Part shown: one piece after another, positions 7,697-14,083 of the stretch
Position numbering within the stretch: the stretch's first letter is position 1
Layout of the letters: every line of letters begins with the position of its first letter
From: Candidatus Woesearchaeota archaeon
GTDB taxonomy: Archaea > Nanobdellota > Nanobdellia > Woesearchaeales > JAHWHD01
Direction: 5' to 3'
DNA length: 15,950 nt
Assembly (NCBI GenBank): GCA_019323525.1
Contig: JAHWHD010000058.1
Span: 1 to 15,950, forward strand
The notes under the pieces: generated by a model
What the model was told of the DNA's origin: nothing
What the model saw: the letters and a program-made list of their open reading frames with translations, nothing else
The model's database searches: none
Program-made: the position numbers and the translations under genes

Positions 7697-8372
7697 CAGT
7701 AGTCGCAAAATGCCTATCTTTATTCTGAAGCGGTTGGAATACTGCTGCGAGTATCTTCACAAGAACAAATAACACAAACAAAAACAAGATATAGATATGA
7801 CCAAAAGGAAAATTCTTCCTAAAGCCAGACCTTAATCTCCAAACCATCGATCCCAGTAAGAGATACTCAATCGTATTCAATGCACCATAATCATTTTTCA
7901 TCCTCAATACTTTAAAACCGAGTTTATTCAAGAGCAATTTAAGGCCATAAGAAGTATACCTTCTAAAATCATAAGGGTCTGCATGTACCTCTTGCAAAAA
8001 CGGCACTGTAACAATAAGCTTACCACCAGGCCTAAGAACTCTATGCGCCTCCTTAATTATCTTCTCAGGATCCTTTACATGCTCTAGCATAGCAGCACAA
8101 AGACAAGCATCAAATGAATTACTCGGAAAAGGAAGTTTATGTGCATCAACCTCAACAAACCTTAGGTTACTTCTTTTCGATTTAAAACCAACCTTTGCAT
8201 CAACACCAACAACATGATTCCCCTGGCTTGCCATAAGATAAGAATACTCTCCATTACCGCATCCAAGATCAAGAATCTTTCCCTTTAACTTCAAAACCTC
8301 ATTTTTCAAGATGCCTCTTTTTACAATCTGTGCAAATGTCAGGTTCTTGCCAATCTTATAGCCGATACTCAT
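7668..8372 (-). CDS. class I SAM-dependent methyltransferase with a C-terminal hydrophobic helix
   Basis: This 234-residue protein carries ILDLGCGNG (33-41, motif I), D58 at the end of strand 2, DAHKLPFPSNSFD (76-88), AAMLEHV (93-99), RVLRPGGKLIVTVPF (111-125) and HADPYDFRRYTSYGL (130-144). The last block is found in a methyltransferase subgroup common in polysaccharide loci. A strongly hydrophobic stretch at about 192-214 could anchor it to the membrane, near lipid-linked substrates. It is not closely similar to the methyltransferase at 7073 beyond the shared fold. The ATG overlaps the stop of the upstream GT4 gene as ATGA, and a GGAG lies eight bases before it (8381-8384), so translation is coupled. 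Likely role: O-methylation of a glycan; the exact target is unknown. Confidence 0.88.
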   Translation of the reverse strand: MSIGYKIGKNLTFAQIVKRGILKNEVLKLKGKILDLGCGNGEYSYLMASQGNHVVGVDAKVGFKSKRSNLRFVEVDAHKLPFPSNSFDACLCAAMLEHVKDPEKIIKEAHRVLRPGGKLIVTVPFLQEVHADPYDFRRYTSYGLKLLLNKLGFKVLRMKNDYGALNTIEYLLLGSMVWRLRSGFRKNFPFGHIYILFLFVLFVLVKILAAVFQPLQNKDRHFATTVMMVCVSQA

Positions 8373-9520
8373 GATAACAGCTCCGAATACATTTTCTCAT
8401 AATTATGCAGAACATTGCTCCAGTCAAATCTCTTGATATGCTCTTTCGCAGCCAAACCCATTCTCTCTCTTAAGTTTTTATCCTCAACAAGCTTCACAAT
8501 ATAATCATAATACTGTCCGAGCTTGAATGGCTCTGCTAAAAATCCCGTCTTTCCATGCAAAACAATATCAGCCGTACATCCTTCATTGGTTGCTACACTC
8601 GGCTTTCCAGATGCAGCTGCCTCCATTATAACCCCAGGCAGACCCTCGCCTAAAGAGGTTAGACACATGATATCACACGCGTTTACAAATGCAGGAACAT
8701 CAGTCCTAGATCCTGCAAAAACAATCTTATCTTTATAATGTGAAGGCACAAGACCCTCTAACCAATTCCTTAAATGCCCGTCGCTGACAATAACAGCCTT
8801 AACATTATATCCATTGTTTAGCAACTTAATAATCGTCTTTATAAAAACATCAACCCTCTTTCTGTCATAAAGCGCAGATATCGTCAAGATAAAAACCTCA
8901 TCTTTAAATATAAACTCATCTCTGATTCCGTTGGGAACATTCTCAAACTTCGAGACATCAATACCCGTAGACAATACCCTTAATCTCTTGTTATTTATGC
9001 CTAATTTCCTCGCAAATGGCACAAGAGGGTTTCCGTATACAGTGAACCTTTTACAGAGCTTAAACAGGCTCCAGCGTGCGAATAGCTGCGTATATGCTTT
9101 AGCAAACATCCTCAACTTCTTGGACTCAAAGAGGGTAGAGTACCCAAGAAAACCATCTGTAGTGATAATCACAGGCTTTCCTTTAAAAATATTTAAAAGC
9201 ACTGGAACACTGGAGTAAGGATAGTAGTATTCCCAGATATGAACTATATCATGCTGATTTAGAATCTTCCAAGACTCCCTGATTATCCTAAAAGGATTAG
9301 GCAAAGCATACCTTAGCGACGGGATATAAAAAGAAGGGATTTTAATAAGATTAATGTTCGGATGATTTAAAAGTTTTAAATAATAAAGCCCCTTAAGAGG
9401 ATCCTTAAGATCGTTAGGAAACATCAAAGAGACTTTATGGCCTTTATCAGCCAAAAGCCTGCACAGCACAACTATCGGCCTTCTTAGTATCTTAGTAGGA
9501 TTTACAAAGCATATCTTCAT
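8369..9520 (-). CDS. GT4 family glycosyltransferase
   Basis: This 383-residue GT-B enzyme is likely to transfer a sugar from a nucleotide donor. The N-terminal domain starts MKICFVNPTK and holds HIWEYYYPYSS (94-104) and ITTDGF (119-124). The C-terminal domain has ISALYDRKRVDVFI (214-227) with R220 and K221, VSDGHLRNWLE (245-255), and the EX7E pair E292 and E300 within GEGLPGVIME. ATNEGCTADIV (310-320) completes the donor pocket. A TTG twelve bases farther upstream is in frame, but the ATG at 9520 is preferred: the TATA centre is 26.5 bases from it, and GT4 proteins usually start right at this first strand. It leads an operon with the methyltransferase at 8372 through a four-base overlap. Confidence 0.92.
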   Translation of the reverse strand: MKICFVNPTKILRRPIVVLCRLLADKGHKVSLMFPNDLKDPLKGLYYLKLLNHPNINLIKIPSFYIPSLRYALPNPFRIIRESWKILNQHDIVHIWEYYYPYSSVPVLLNIFKGKPVIITTDGFLGYSTLFESKKLRMFAKAYTQLFARWSLFKLCKRFTVYGNPLVPFARKLGINNKRLRVLSTGIDVSKFENVPNGIRDEFIFKDEVFILTISALYDRKRVDVFIKTIIKLLNNGYNVKAVIVSDGHLRNWLEGLVPSHYKDKIVFAGSRTDVPAFVNACDIMCLTSLGEGLPGVIMEAAASGKPSVATNEGCTADIVLHGKTGFLAEPFKLGQYYDYIVKLVEDKNLRERMGLAAKEHIKRFDWSNVLHNYEKMYSELLS

Positions 9521-9540
9521 ACGCAATGGCAAAATGGGAA

Positions 9541-9552
9541 AGCTTTAAATAT
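9541..9552. promoter_or_regulatory. bidirectional TATA box serving the divergent GT4 and SMR genes
   Basis: The sequence AGCTTTAAATAT has a palindromic core, TTTAAA at 9544-9549 (AAGCTTT/TTTAAA on both strands). Its centre is 26.5 bases from the minus-strand ATG at 9520 and 28.5 bases from the plus-strand ATG at 9575. No second TATA-like box lies in the 54-base gap, so one box apparently fires both ways, giving two leaderless mRNAs. Confidence 0.65.
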
Positions 9553-9574
9553 CTTGTTAAAGATAATCGCGCTG

Positions 9575-9937
9575 ATGAACAAAGGCACAAAGATAGGGAT
9601 TGCAGTGATGATCATAAGCAGCCTTTTCCTTTCAACAGGCCAATTATTCTTTAAATATGGTTCTGGATCATTCAAATGGAACATCATGAGCATAATCACA
9701 AACTATAATTATTTTTTTGCATTATGCTTCTGCGGTATCGGAGCTGTTCTTTTGATTATCGCATTGAAATTTGGCGATCTCTCAGTAATGTTTCCGCTCG
9801 TATCAATCAGTTACATATTTGTTATATTGATATCATATTTTATACTGCATGAAGATTTAGGTTTGCTAAAGCTATTCGCAATAGGATTTATCGCATTTGG
9901 CGTAACCCTGATCACAAAAGGAGACGAGAATGGTTAA
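9575..9937 (+). CDS. small four-helix DMT/SMR-family membrane protein, ArnE/EmrE-like subunit 1
   Basis: This 120-residue protein has four predicted helices (about 6-25, 47-65, 70-92 and 97-114), the layout of SMR/EamA half-transporters. GQLFFKYG at 22-29 and FGDLSVMFPLVSISY (66-80) followed by ILHED are typical of the ArnE/ArnF branch, whose bacterial members flip undecaprenyl-phosphate aminoarabinose. It lacks an obvious membrane-embedded glutamate in helix 1 as in EmrE drug exporters, so lipid-linked sugar transport is the better guess. The ATG at 9575 is chosen over an in-frame TTG at 9554 because it is 28.5 bases after the TATA centre. The second subunit gene overlaps its end by eight bases, which suggests a heterodimer. 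Confidence 0.85.
   Translation: MNKGTKIGIAVMIISSLFLSTGQLFFKYGSGSFKWNIMSIITNYNYFFALCFCGIGAVLLIIALKFGDLSVMFPLVSISYIFVILISYFILHEDLGLLKLFAIGFIAFGVTLITKGDENG
9920..9923 (+). promoter_or_regulatory. ribosome binding site for the second SMR gene
   Basis: GGAG within AAAAGGAGACGAGA lies six bases before the ATG at 9930 and inside the end of the preceding gene. It fixes the start of the second subunit and shows that internal operon genes here use Shine-Dalgarno pairing. Confidence 0.7.
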
Positions 9938-10280
9938 CAATATACTTATTGGAATTACACTAGTAGGCATTGCATCTATGATAGGAGCTCCTGGCTCGAT
10001 ATTTTTTAAACGCACTTCTAAACACGTAACACTCAACATTTTCAAGATATTAAAAGTGCCCTCTTTTTACATAGGCGCTACGCTTTTTGTAATATCTAGC
10101 ATGGTTTTTATTACAGGTCTGAAATTCGGCCAACTTTCATTACTATATCCTATTGCATCATTAAGCTACATCTGGGTTGCACTTCTTTCAATAAAATTCT
10201 TAAAAGAGAAAATGAACAAGTTCAAGTGGCTAGGCATATGTTTCATCATATTTGGCGTAGTGTTGATTAGTATTGCATAA
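9930..10280 (+). CDS. small four-helix DMT/SMR-family membrane protein, ArnF-like subunit 2
   Basis: This 116-residue protein has four helices (about 4-22, 45-63, 70-89 and 98-115) and the same plan as its neighbour: GSIFFKR at 22-28 aligns with GQLFFKYG of subunit 1, and FGQLSLLYPIASLSYIWVAL (66-85) with FGDLSVMFPLVSISYIF. The pair therefore looks like an ancient duplication, as for ArnE and ArnF. They probably act together to flip a polyprenyl-phosphate monosaccharide to the outer membrane face, or form another small-molecule carrier. The start has a good GGAG at 9920-9923 and overlaps the first gene by eight bases. The stop is immediately followed by the next promoter. Confidence 0.84.
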   Translation: MVNNILIGITLVGIASMIGAPGSIFFKRTSKHVTLNIFKILKVPSFYIGATLFVISSMVFITGLKFGQLSLLYPIASLSYIWVALLSIKFLKEKMNKFKWLGICFIIFGVVLISIA

Positions 10281-10290
10281 TATTTAAATA
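10280..10290 (+). promoter_or_regulatory. archaeal TATA box for the aminotransferase-pta-FemAB operon
   Basis: ATATTTAAATA with core TTTAAA at 10283-10288, centred 28.5 bases before the ATG at 10314. It abuts the stop codon of the second SMR gene, so this operon has its own promoter though read-through is possible. Confidence 0.65.
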
Positions 10291-10313
10291 CTAAACTTCT
10301 AGTGGAGAAAAAC

Positions 10314-11372
10314 ATGTTAATACCTCACCAAAGCATATCAGTAAGACCAAAGGACTTGCTTGCTTTTAACAAAGACTATCAGTCACTAAAGGAATTTATT
10401 CCCCTTAGTTTCAGATACTGGACGTCTTCTGGAAGAAACGCACTAAAACTCATCCTTAAAGATACCAAAGCAGCCAGAGTTGGACTTCCATCATTTACAT
10501 GCAAAGTAGTAGATAGAGCCGTAAAATCTGCAGGATGTAAACCGATATACATTGACTCTGGAGCAGTTGTTAATATTAAAGAAATAAAACAGGTTATTAA
10601 GAATATCGACACATTGATTATTCCCTACAACTTCGGATTTATACCAGAGATAGACAAGATTGCAGCACTCTGCAAAAAGAACCAAGTAACATTAATCGAA
10701 GACTGCTGCGCAGCTCTCGGCACAACTTATAAGCAGAGATTAGCAGGTACTTTTGGGGACTATGCAATCTATTCTTTTGGCATCAGCAAAGGAGGTTTTA
10801 TTGGAGGCATGGTAGCATCTAATAACGAGATGAGTCAAAGGGAGAATGAAAAATTTCCACCTTCAGTTATGATTAAAAATGCAGCCCAAGCACTAATAAG
10901 CAAAATAGCATTTAACCCTAAACTATATCCTGTTTTTTACAAAAGGTTGCAGAAAGATTTGCAGAAGGAACAAAAAAGCTTCGACTGCAAATTCCCAAAA
11001 TCAGCTGAGAAAATCAACCTTTCTATCTTAAGAAGGCATAGAAAAGTCCTTGCAGTTAGAAGAAGAAACGCAAACCTTCTTGCAGAAGAGCTTGATGGAG
11101 TGATAGATTTTGTAACCCCAATCAAAGATTCAAACCCTTCATGGTTGTACTTTGTTTTTATGGTAAAGAATAGGGAAGAGTTTATGAGAAGATTATTAAA
11201 AGAAAAGATTGATTTGATTCCATTATTTGATTACAAAGATCTAAGTGAAAAAGGAACCCTTGCAAAAGAATCAGAACAAAAACATCTAACCCTTTCGCTT
11301 AATAGACCATTATGGCAGATCGAGTACATTATTAAAAAAATTAAAAAGGTGTGTGAAAATGGAGATTATTGA
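10314..11372 (+). CDS. DegT/DnrJ/EryC1/StrS-family PLP-dependent aminotransferase, divergent member
   Basis: This 352-residue fold-type I PLP protein probably aminates a keto-sugar nucleotide. Recognisable parts are WTSSGRNALKLIL (36-48), GLPSFTCKVV (57-66) where the family usually has a P.FT motif, TLIEDCCAALG (126-136) with the PLP-pyridine Asp at D130, and YSFGISKG (153-160) with the Schiff-base lysine K159. It is short of several usual signatures: the HL.G segment is replaced by PYNFGF (104-109), and it is slightly shorter than typical sugar aminotransferases, so the substrate may be unusual. An in-frame GTG at 10302 lies too near the TATA box; the ATG at 10314 fits the leaderless spacing. 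Its end overlaps pta by 14 bases. Amination of a UDP-sugar, perhaps a product of the dehydrogenase at the right edge, is context inference. Confidence 0.83.
   Translation: MLIPHQSISVRPKDLLAFNKDYQSLKEFIPLSFRYWTSSGRNALKLILKDTKAARVGLPSFTCKVVDRAVKSAGCKPIYIDSGAVVNIKEIKQVIKNIDTLIIPYNFGFIPEIDKIAALCKKNQVTLIEDCCAALGTTYKQRLAGTFGDYAIYSFGISKGGFIGGMVASNNEMSQRENEKFPPSVMIKNAAQALISKIAFNPKLYPVFYKRLQKDLQKEQKSFDCKFPKSAEKINLSILRRHRKVLAVRRRNANLLAEELDGVIDFVTPIKDSNPSWLYFVFMVKNREEFMRRLLKEKIDLIPLFDYKDLSEKGTLAKESEQKHLTLSLNRPLWQIEYIIKKIKKVCENGDY
11347..11351 (+). promoter_or_regulatory. ribosome binding site for pta
   Basis: AGGTG within AAAAAGGTGTG lies seven bases before the ATG at 11359, inside the aminotransferase gene. 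It favours this ATG over the in-frame GTG at 11353, which would leave almost no spacing. Confidence 0.6.
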
Positions 11373-12330
11373 AACTATTAAAGAAACAATCATTGGAAAA
11401 AATAAAAAAATAATATTTCCTGAAGCTCTTGATGAAAGAATACTAAGAGCAGCAGAACTTATTACAAAGGAAAGCATCGCTAAAATAATACTCATAGGCA
11501 ACGTTAAGAACATTATTGAAAAGATCGAGTCATTGGGATTAAAAATAGACATAAACAATATTCAAATAATTGACTCAACTAACCCTGCGGAGGATTATTC
11601 CGAAGAGTTCTATGAACTTAGAAAACACAAAGGCATGACTTTAGACCAAGCAAAAGAACTTTTGAAAGAACCTATTTATTACGGAATGATGCTGCTGAAA
11701 AACAAGAAGGCAGATGGCTTGATATACGGCGCTGGACACCCCACATCTGATACTCTAAGACCCGCATTGCAGATTATTGGAACTAAAGAAGGAATAAAAA
11801 CAGCATCCAGCTACTTTATCATGTCAAAAGAAAAAGATCTGATCTTTGCAGACTGCGCCTTTGTCATTAATCCAAGTTCAGAAGAACTTTCAGAGATAGC
11901 TATAACAACTGCAGAATCCGCGAGATCATTAGGCATTAAACCAAGGATAGCCATGCTCTCATACTCGACAAAAGGTTCAGCAAAACACGAGACTGTAGAC
12001 AAAGTTGCGATAGCGACTGAACTGATTAAAGAAAGACAACCAGAACTTATCGTTGAAGGAGAACTCCAAGTAGATGCCGCATTAGTCCCAGAAATCGCAA
12101 AACAGAAGTTCCCTGAAAGCAAAATACTTGGCGACGCGAATATCCTAATATTTCCAGACCTGAACTCAGGCAATATAGCTTACAAGATAACACAAAGATT
12201 GGGCGGCTTTAAGGCTATAGGACCAATAATCCAAGGCCTCAATAAACCAGTCAACGACCTAAGCAGAGGCTGTTCTGTACAGGATATTGTTGACGTTACA
12301 ATCATAACATGCGCACAAGATGATAATTGA
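11359..12330 (+). CDS. pta: phosphate acetyltransferase
   Basis: This 323-residue cytoplasmic enzyme interconverts acetyl-CoA plus phosphate and acetyl phosphate plus CoA. It is the short single-domain form without the N-terminal DRTGG/P-loop region. Motifs are clear: PEALDERILRA (21-31), the GAGHPTSDTLRPALQIIGT block (124-142), FADCAF (163-168), MLSYSTKGSAKH (199-210), ELQVDAALVP (235-244), GDANILIFPDLNSGNIAYK (258-276), GPIIQGLNKPVNDLSRGCS (288-306). These favour Pta over phosphate butyryltransferase. No acetate kinase gene is in the window. It sits between, and overlaps, an aminotransferase and a FemAB-like gene, an unusual place for a central-metabolism enzyme. It might supply or balance acetyl groups for sugar acetylation, or merely share the promoter. 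The enzyme call is firm; the reason for its position is not known. Confidence 0.95.
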   Translation: MEIIETIKETIIGKNKKIIFPEALDERILRAAELITKESIAKIILIGNVKNIIEKIESLGLKIDINNIQIIDSTNPAEDYSEEFYELRKHKGMTLDQAKELLKEPIYYGMMLLKNKKADGLIYGAGHPTSDTLRPALQIIGTKEGIKTASSYFIMSKEKDLIFADCAFVINPSSEELSEIAITTAESARSLGIKPRIAMLSYSTKGSAKHETVDKVAIATELIKERQPELIVEGELQVDAALVPEIAKQKFPESKILGDANILIFPDLNSGNIAYKITQRLGGFKAIGPIIQGLNKPVNDLSRGCSVQDIVDVTIITCAQDDN

Positions 12331-13372
12331 ACTTGATGAAGATGGCGAAGAATGGAGATGGTTCTTGGAGAATAATGAACATTATATATTTCACAGACCA
12401 GAGTATCTTAACTTTATTAAAGAGACCTTCCCAAACATTAAGCCGCAGTATTTTGGAATAAGAGAAAGAGAGCACATTAACACCGTATTCCCGTTCTTTC
12501 ATGTAAATCAACCAGGGCTGCGCAAGGTTTTGGCAAAATACTTCTCTATATTCCAGGAAAAAACAGTATCATGCGCGTTCAACGATTATGGAGGACCATG
12601 CGGAGAAGAAAATCCAATTATTCATGAAATTTTAGAAAATATCAAAAACGGGAAGTATAGATATATAGAAATCAGACAAGGAATTGAAAGGTTTGACCAA
12701 TCGTTTGAAAAATACCAAAAGAAACAATACAAGAGGTTTGTTCTTAAGCTAGGAGATAAAGAAGCTGTCTGGAAAGGAATTCAAAAATCAAAACGAAAAG
12801 CTATTAAAAAATCGCAAATGGGCGGCATTGTTGTTAAAGAGGTTCCAGAAAATGAGATTAATTCATTGTATAAAATCTATTTAAAAAATATGAAAGAGTT
12901 CGGAGAACTGCCGTATCCAAAAAAATACTTCTCGAATTTCTATAAGTTCTTTATAAAAAATGGCTTAGGCAAAATCTTCGGAGCGTATTACAAGAACAAA
13001 CTCATCTCCATTCTAATAGGATATTGCTGCAGTAATAGAGTTCACATTATTATTGCAGTTTCTGAAAAAAAGTTTTTACATTTAAGACCAAATGACGCTG
13101 TACATTGGGGATTTATTGAATGGGCGAATGATAGGGGCTACGCTTATTTTGATTTCGGCCATACCAGGGAAGACTCTGGACAGATGGAATACAAAAGAAA
13201 ATGGGGCGGAGAATTAAAGGACCTTAGAAGGTATTACATTAGCCAACATGAAATTCCTGATGTCGATCCTACAAACCCAAATTACCAAAAATATATCAAG
13301 CTATGGCAGAAGCTACCCATATTTATTTCAAAGCTAATCGGTCCTTGGCTGCGGGAAGGACTTGGAATCTAA
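12320..13372 (+). CDS. FemAB/GNAT-fold acyl- or aminoacyltransferase (Acetyltransf_6-like)
   Basis: This 350-residue protein belongs to the FemAB-related group found in polysaccharide loci. Family features are RPEYLNFI (26-33), FNDYGGPCGE (87-96), a basic stretch IQKSKRKAIKKS (154-165) before the second GNAT-like domain, then GAYYKNKLISILIGY (221-235), HLRPNDAVHWGFIEWA (254-269) and FDFGHTREDSGQMEYKRKWGG (277-297), which corresponds to the conserved G....FK..FG ending. True FemX/FemA proteins attach amino acids from tRNA to peptidoglycan; relatives elsewhere acylate other surface molecules. The coiled-coil arm of FemA is not evident. Here the target is likely an amino sugar of the surface glycan, since an aminotransferase is two genes upstream. 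It overlaps pta by 11 bases and, convergently, the deacetylase gene by 39. Confidence 0.8.
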   Translation: MIIELDEDGEEWRWFLENNEHYIFHRPEYLNFIKETFPNIKPQYFGIREREHINTVFPFFHVNQPGLRKVLAKYFSIFQEKTVSCAFNDYGGPCGEENPIIHEILENIKNGKYRYIEIRQGIERFDQSFEKYQKKQYKRFVLKLGDKEAVWKGIQKSKRKAIKKSQMGGIVVKEVPENEINSLYKIYLKNMKEFGELPYPKKYFSNFYKFFIKNGLGKIFGAYYKNKLISILIGYCCSNRVHIIIAVSEKKFLHLRPNDAVHWGFIEWANDRGYAYFDFGHTREDSGQMEYKRKWGGELKDLRRYYISQHEIPDVDPTNPNYQKYIKLWQKLPIFISKLIGPWLREGLGI

Positions 13373-14083
13373 AAAGTTCTTACACGTCACCCATTTACAA
13401 TCTAATTGTCTGATTAGATTCTCAAATATACTCCAAGCCTTGTTACCAGTATTAACACCGTATAATTTCCTCACAAAAAAACCAATATCGTCACTCATCT
13501 TCTTATTAAGAAACTCGCAGGGGTGCAGATATATCATGTAAGGAACCCTAAATAGTTTTGAAAACGGGTAAAAAAGCCTGTAATAAGAAAGACCAGCAGG
13601 CAATAGCTTAGGAAAAAAATTAGGAATTGGCAGTTCCTCCAGCCCATTCAGCATATGCGGTTTTGTGCTGCTAAACAAGTGAAAATATCTGCCAGGAAAA
13701 AAAGTAGATAAAGAAGAGTCATATTGATAACCATTCTTCTTAAGCAAAGGAAACAATCTTTTATCAAAGATGTAGAAAGGAGCCCTAAAACCCACACAGC
13801 TCTTCCCTAACACCTCTTTCGACTTTCTTATTTCATATTCAAGAGCGTCTGTACTCAGCTTGCTTAAACGTCTATGCGAAAAAGAGTGCGATGCAAGCTC
13901 ATGCTTAGAAGGTATAGATTTAATAACATCTTCATGCGTCTCTGTTAAAGAACCAACTACAAAGAAAGTCGCTTTGATATCCTGATTATCAAAGAAATCA
14001 AGTATTTTTGGAAGAAGCTGGAGATTACCAACGCCTTGAGTCTCAAAATCATACTCCAGATCCACTGTCATTATTCTTTTCAT
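13334..14083 (-). CDS. polysaccharide deacetylase, NodB/CE4 family
   Basis: This 249-residue protein should remove an N-acetyl (or formyl) group from a sugar, with a metal ion. Motif 1 is TVDLEYDF (6-13, D8, E10, D12), ATFFVVG follows at 38-44, motif 2 is HSFSH (66-70) giving the metal histidines, motif 3 is GFRAPFY (98-104) with R100, then YDSSLSTFFPG (121-131) and motif 5 LHP (186-188). The D.E..F form of motif 1 and the long HELASHSFSHR block resemble deacetylases of extracellular-polysaccharide loci rather than NodB itself; ArnD also belongs to this superfamily. No signal peptide is seen, so it likely acts in the cytoplasm on lipid-linked or nucleotide sugars. The ATG at 14083 is chosen because AAGGG lies nine bases upstream; an ATG at 14092 would be too close to it. 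It overlaps the DUF2304 gene by 35 bases. Confidence 0.87.
   Translation of the reverse strand: MKRIMTVDLEYDFETQGVGNLQLLPKILDFFDNQDIKATFFVVGSLTETHEDVIKSIPSKHELASHSFSHRRLSKLSTDALEYEIRKSKEVLGKSCVGFRAPFYIFDKRLFPLLKKNGYQYDSSLSTFFPGRYFHLFSSTKPHMLNGLEELPIPNFFPKLLPAGLSYYRLFYPFSKLFRVPYMIYLHPCEFLNKKMSDDIGFFVRKLYGVNTGNKAWSIFENLIRQLDCKWVTCKNFLDSKSFPQPRTD

Noticed and set aside
7697..7760. Transcription terminator between the two methyltransferase genes
   Set aside because: There is no T-run on either strand at the expected places and both genes overlap, so no terminator is claimed.
9521..9532. TTG start for the GT4 gene at 9532
   Set aside because: TATA spacing and the usual GT4 N-terminus favour ATG at 9520.
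10302..10313. GTG start of the aminotransferase with GTGGAG near it
   Set aside because: It is only about 17 bases from the TATA centre and would lie upstream of the predicted transcription start; the GGAG is more likely chance.
11811..12173. 120-codon open frame antisense to pta
   Set aside because: It is fully inside a strongly conserved gene, has a low-complexity Ser/Ile-rich product, no start signal, and matches no family I recognise; it is a shadow frame.
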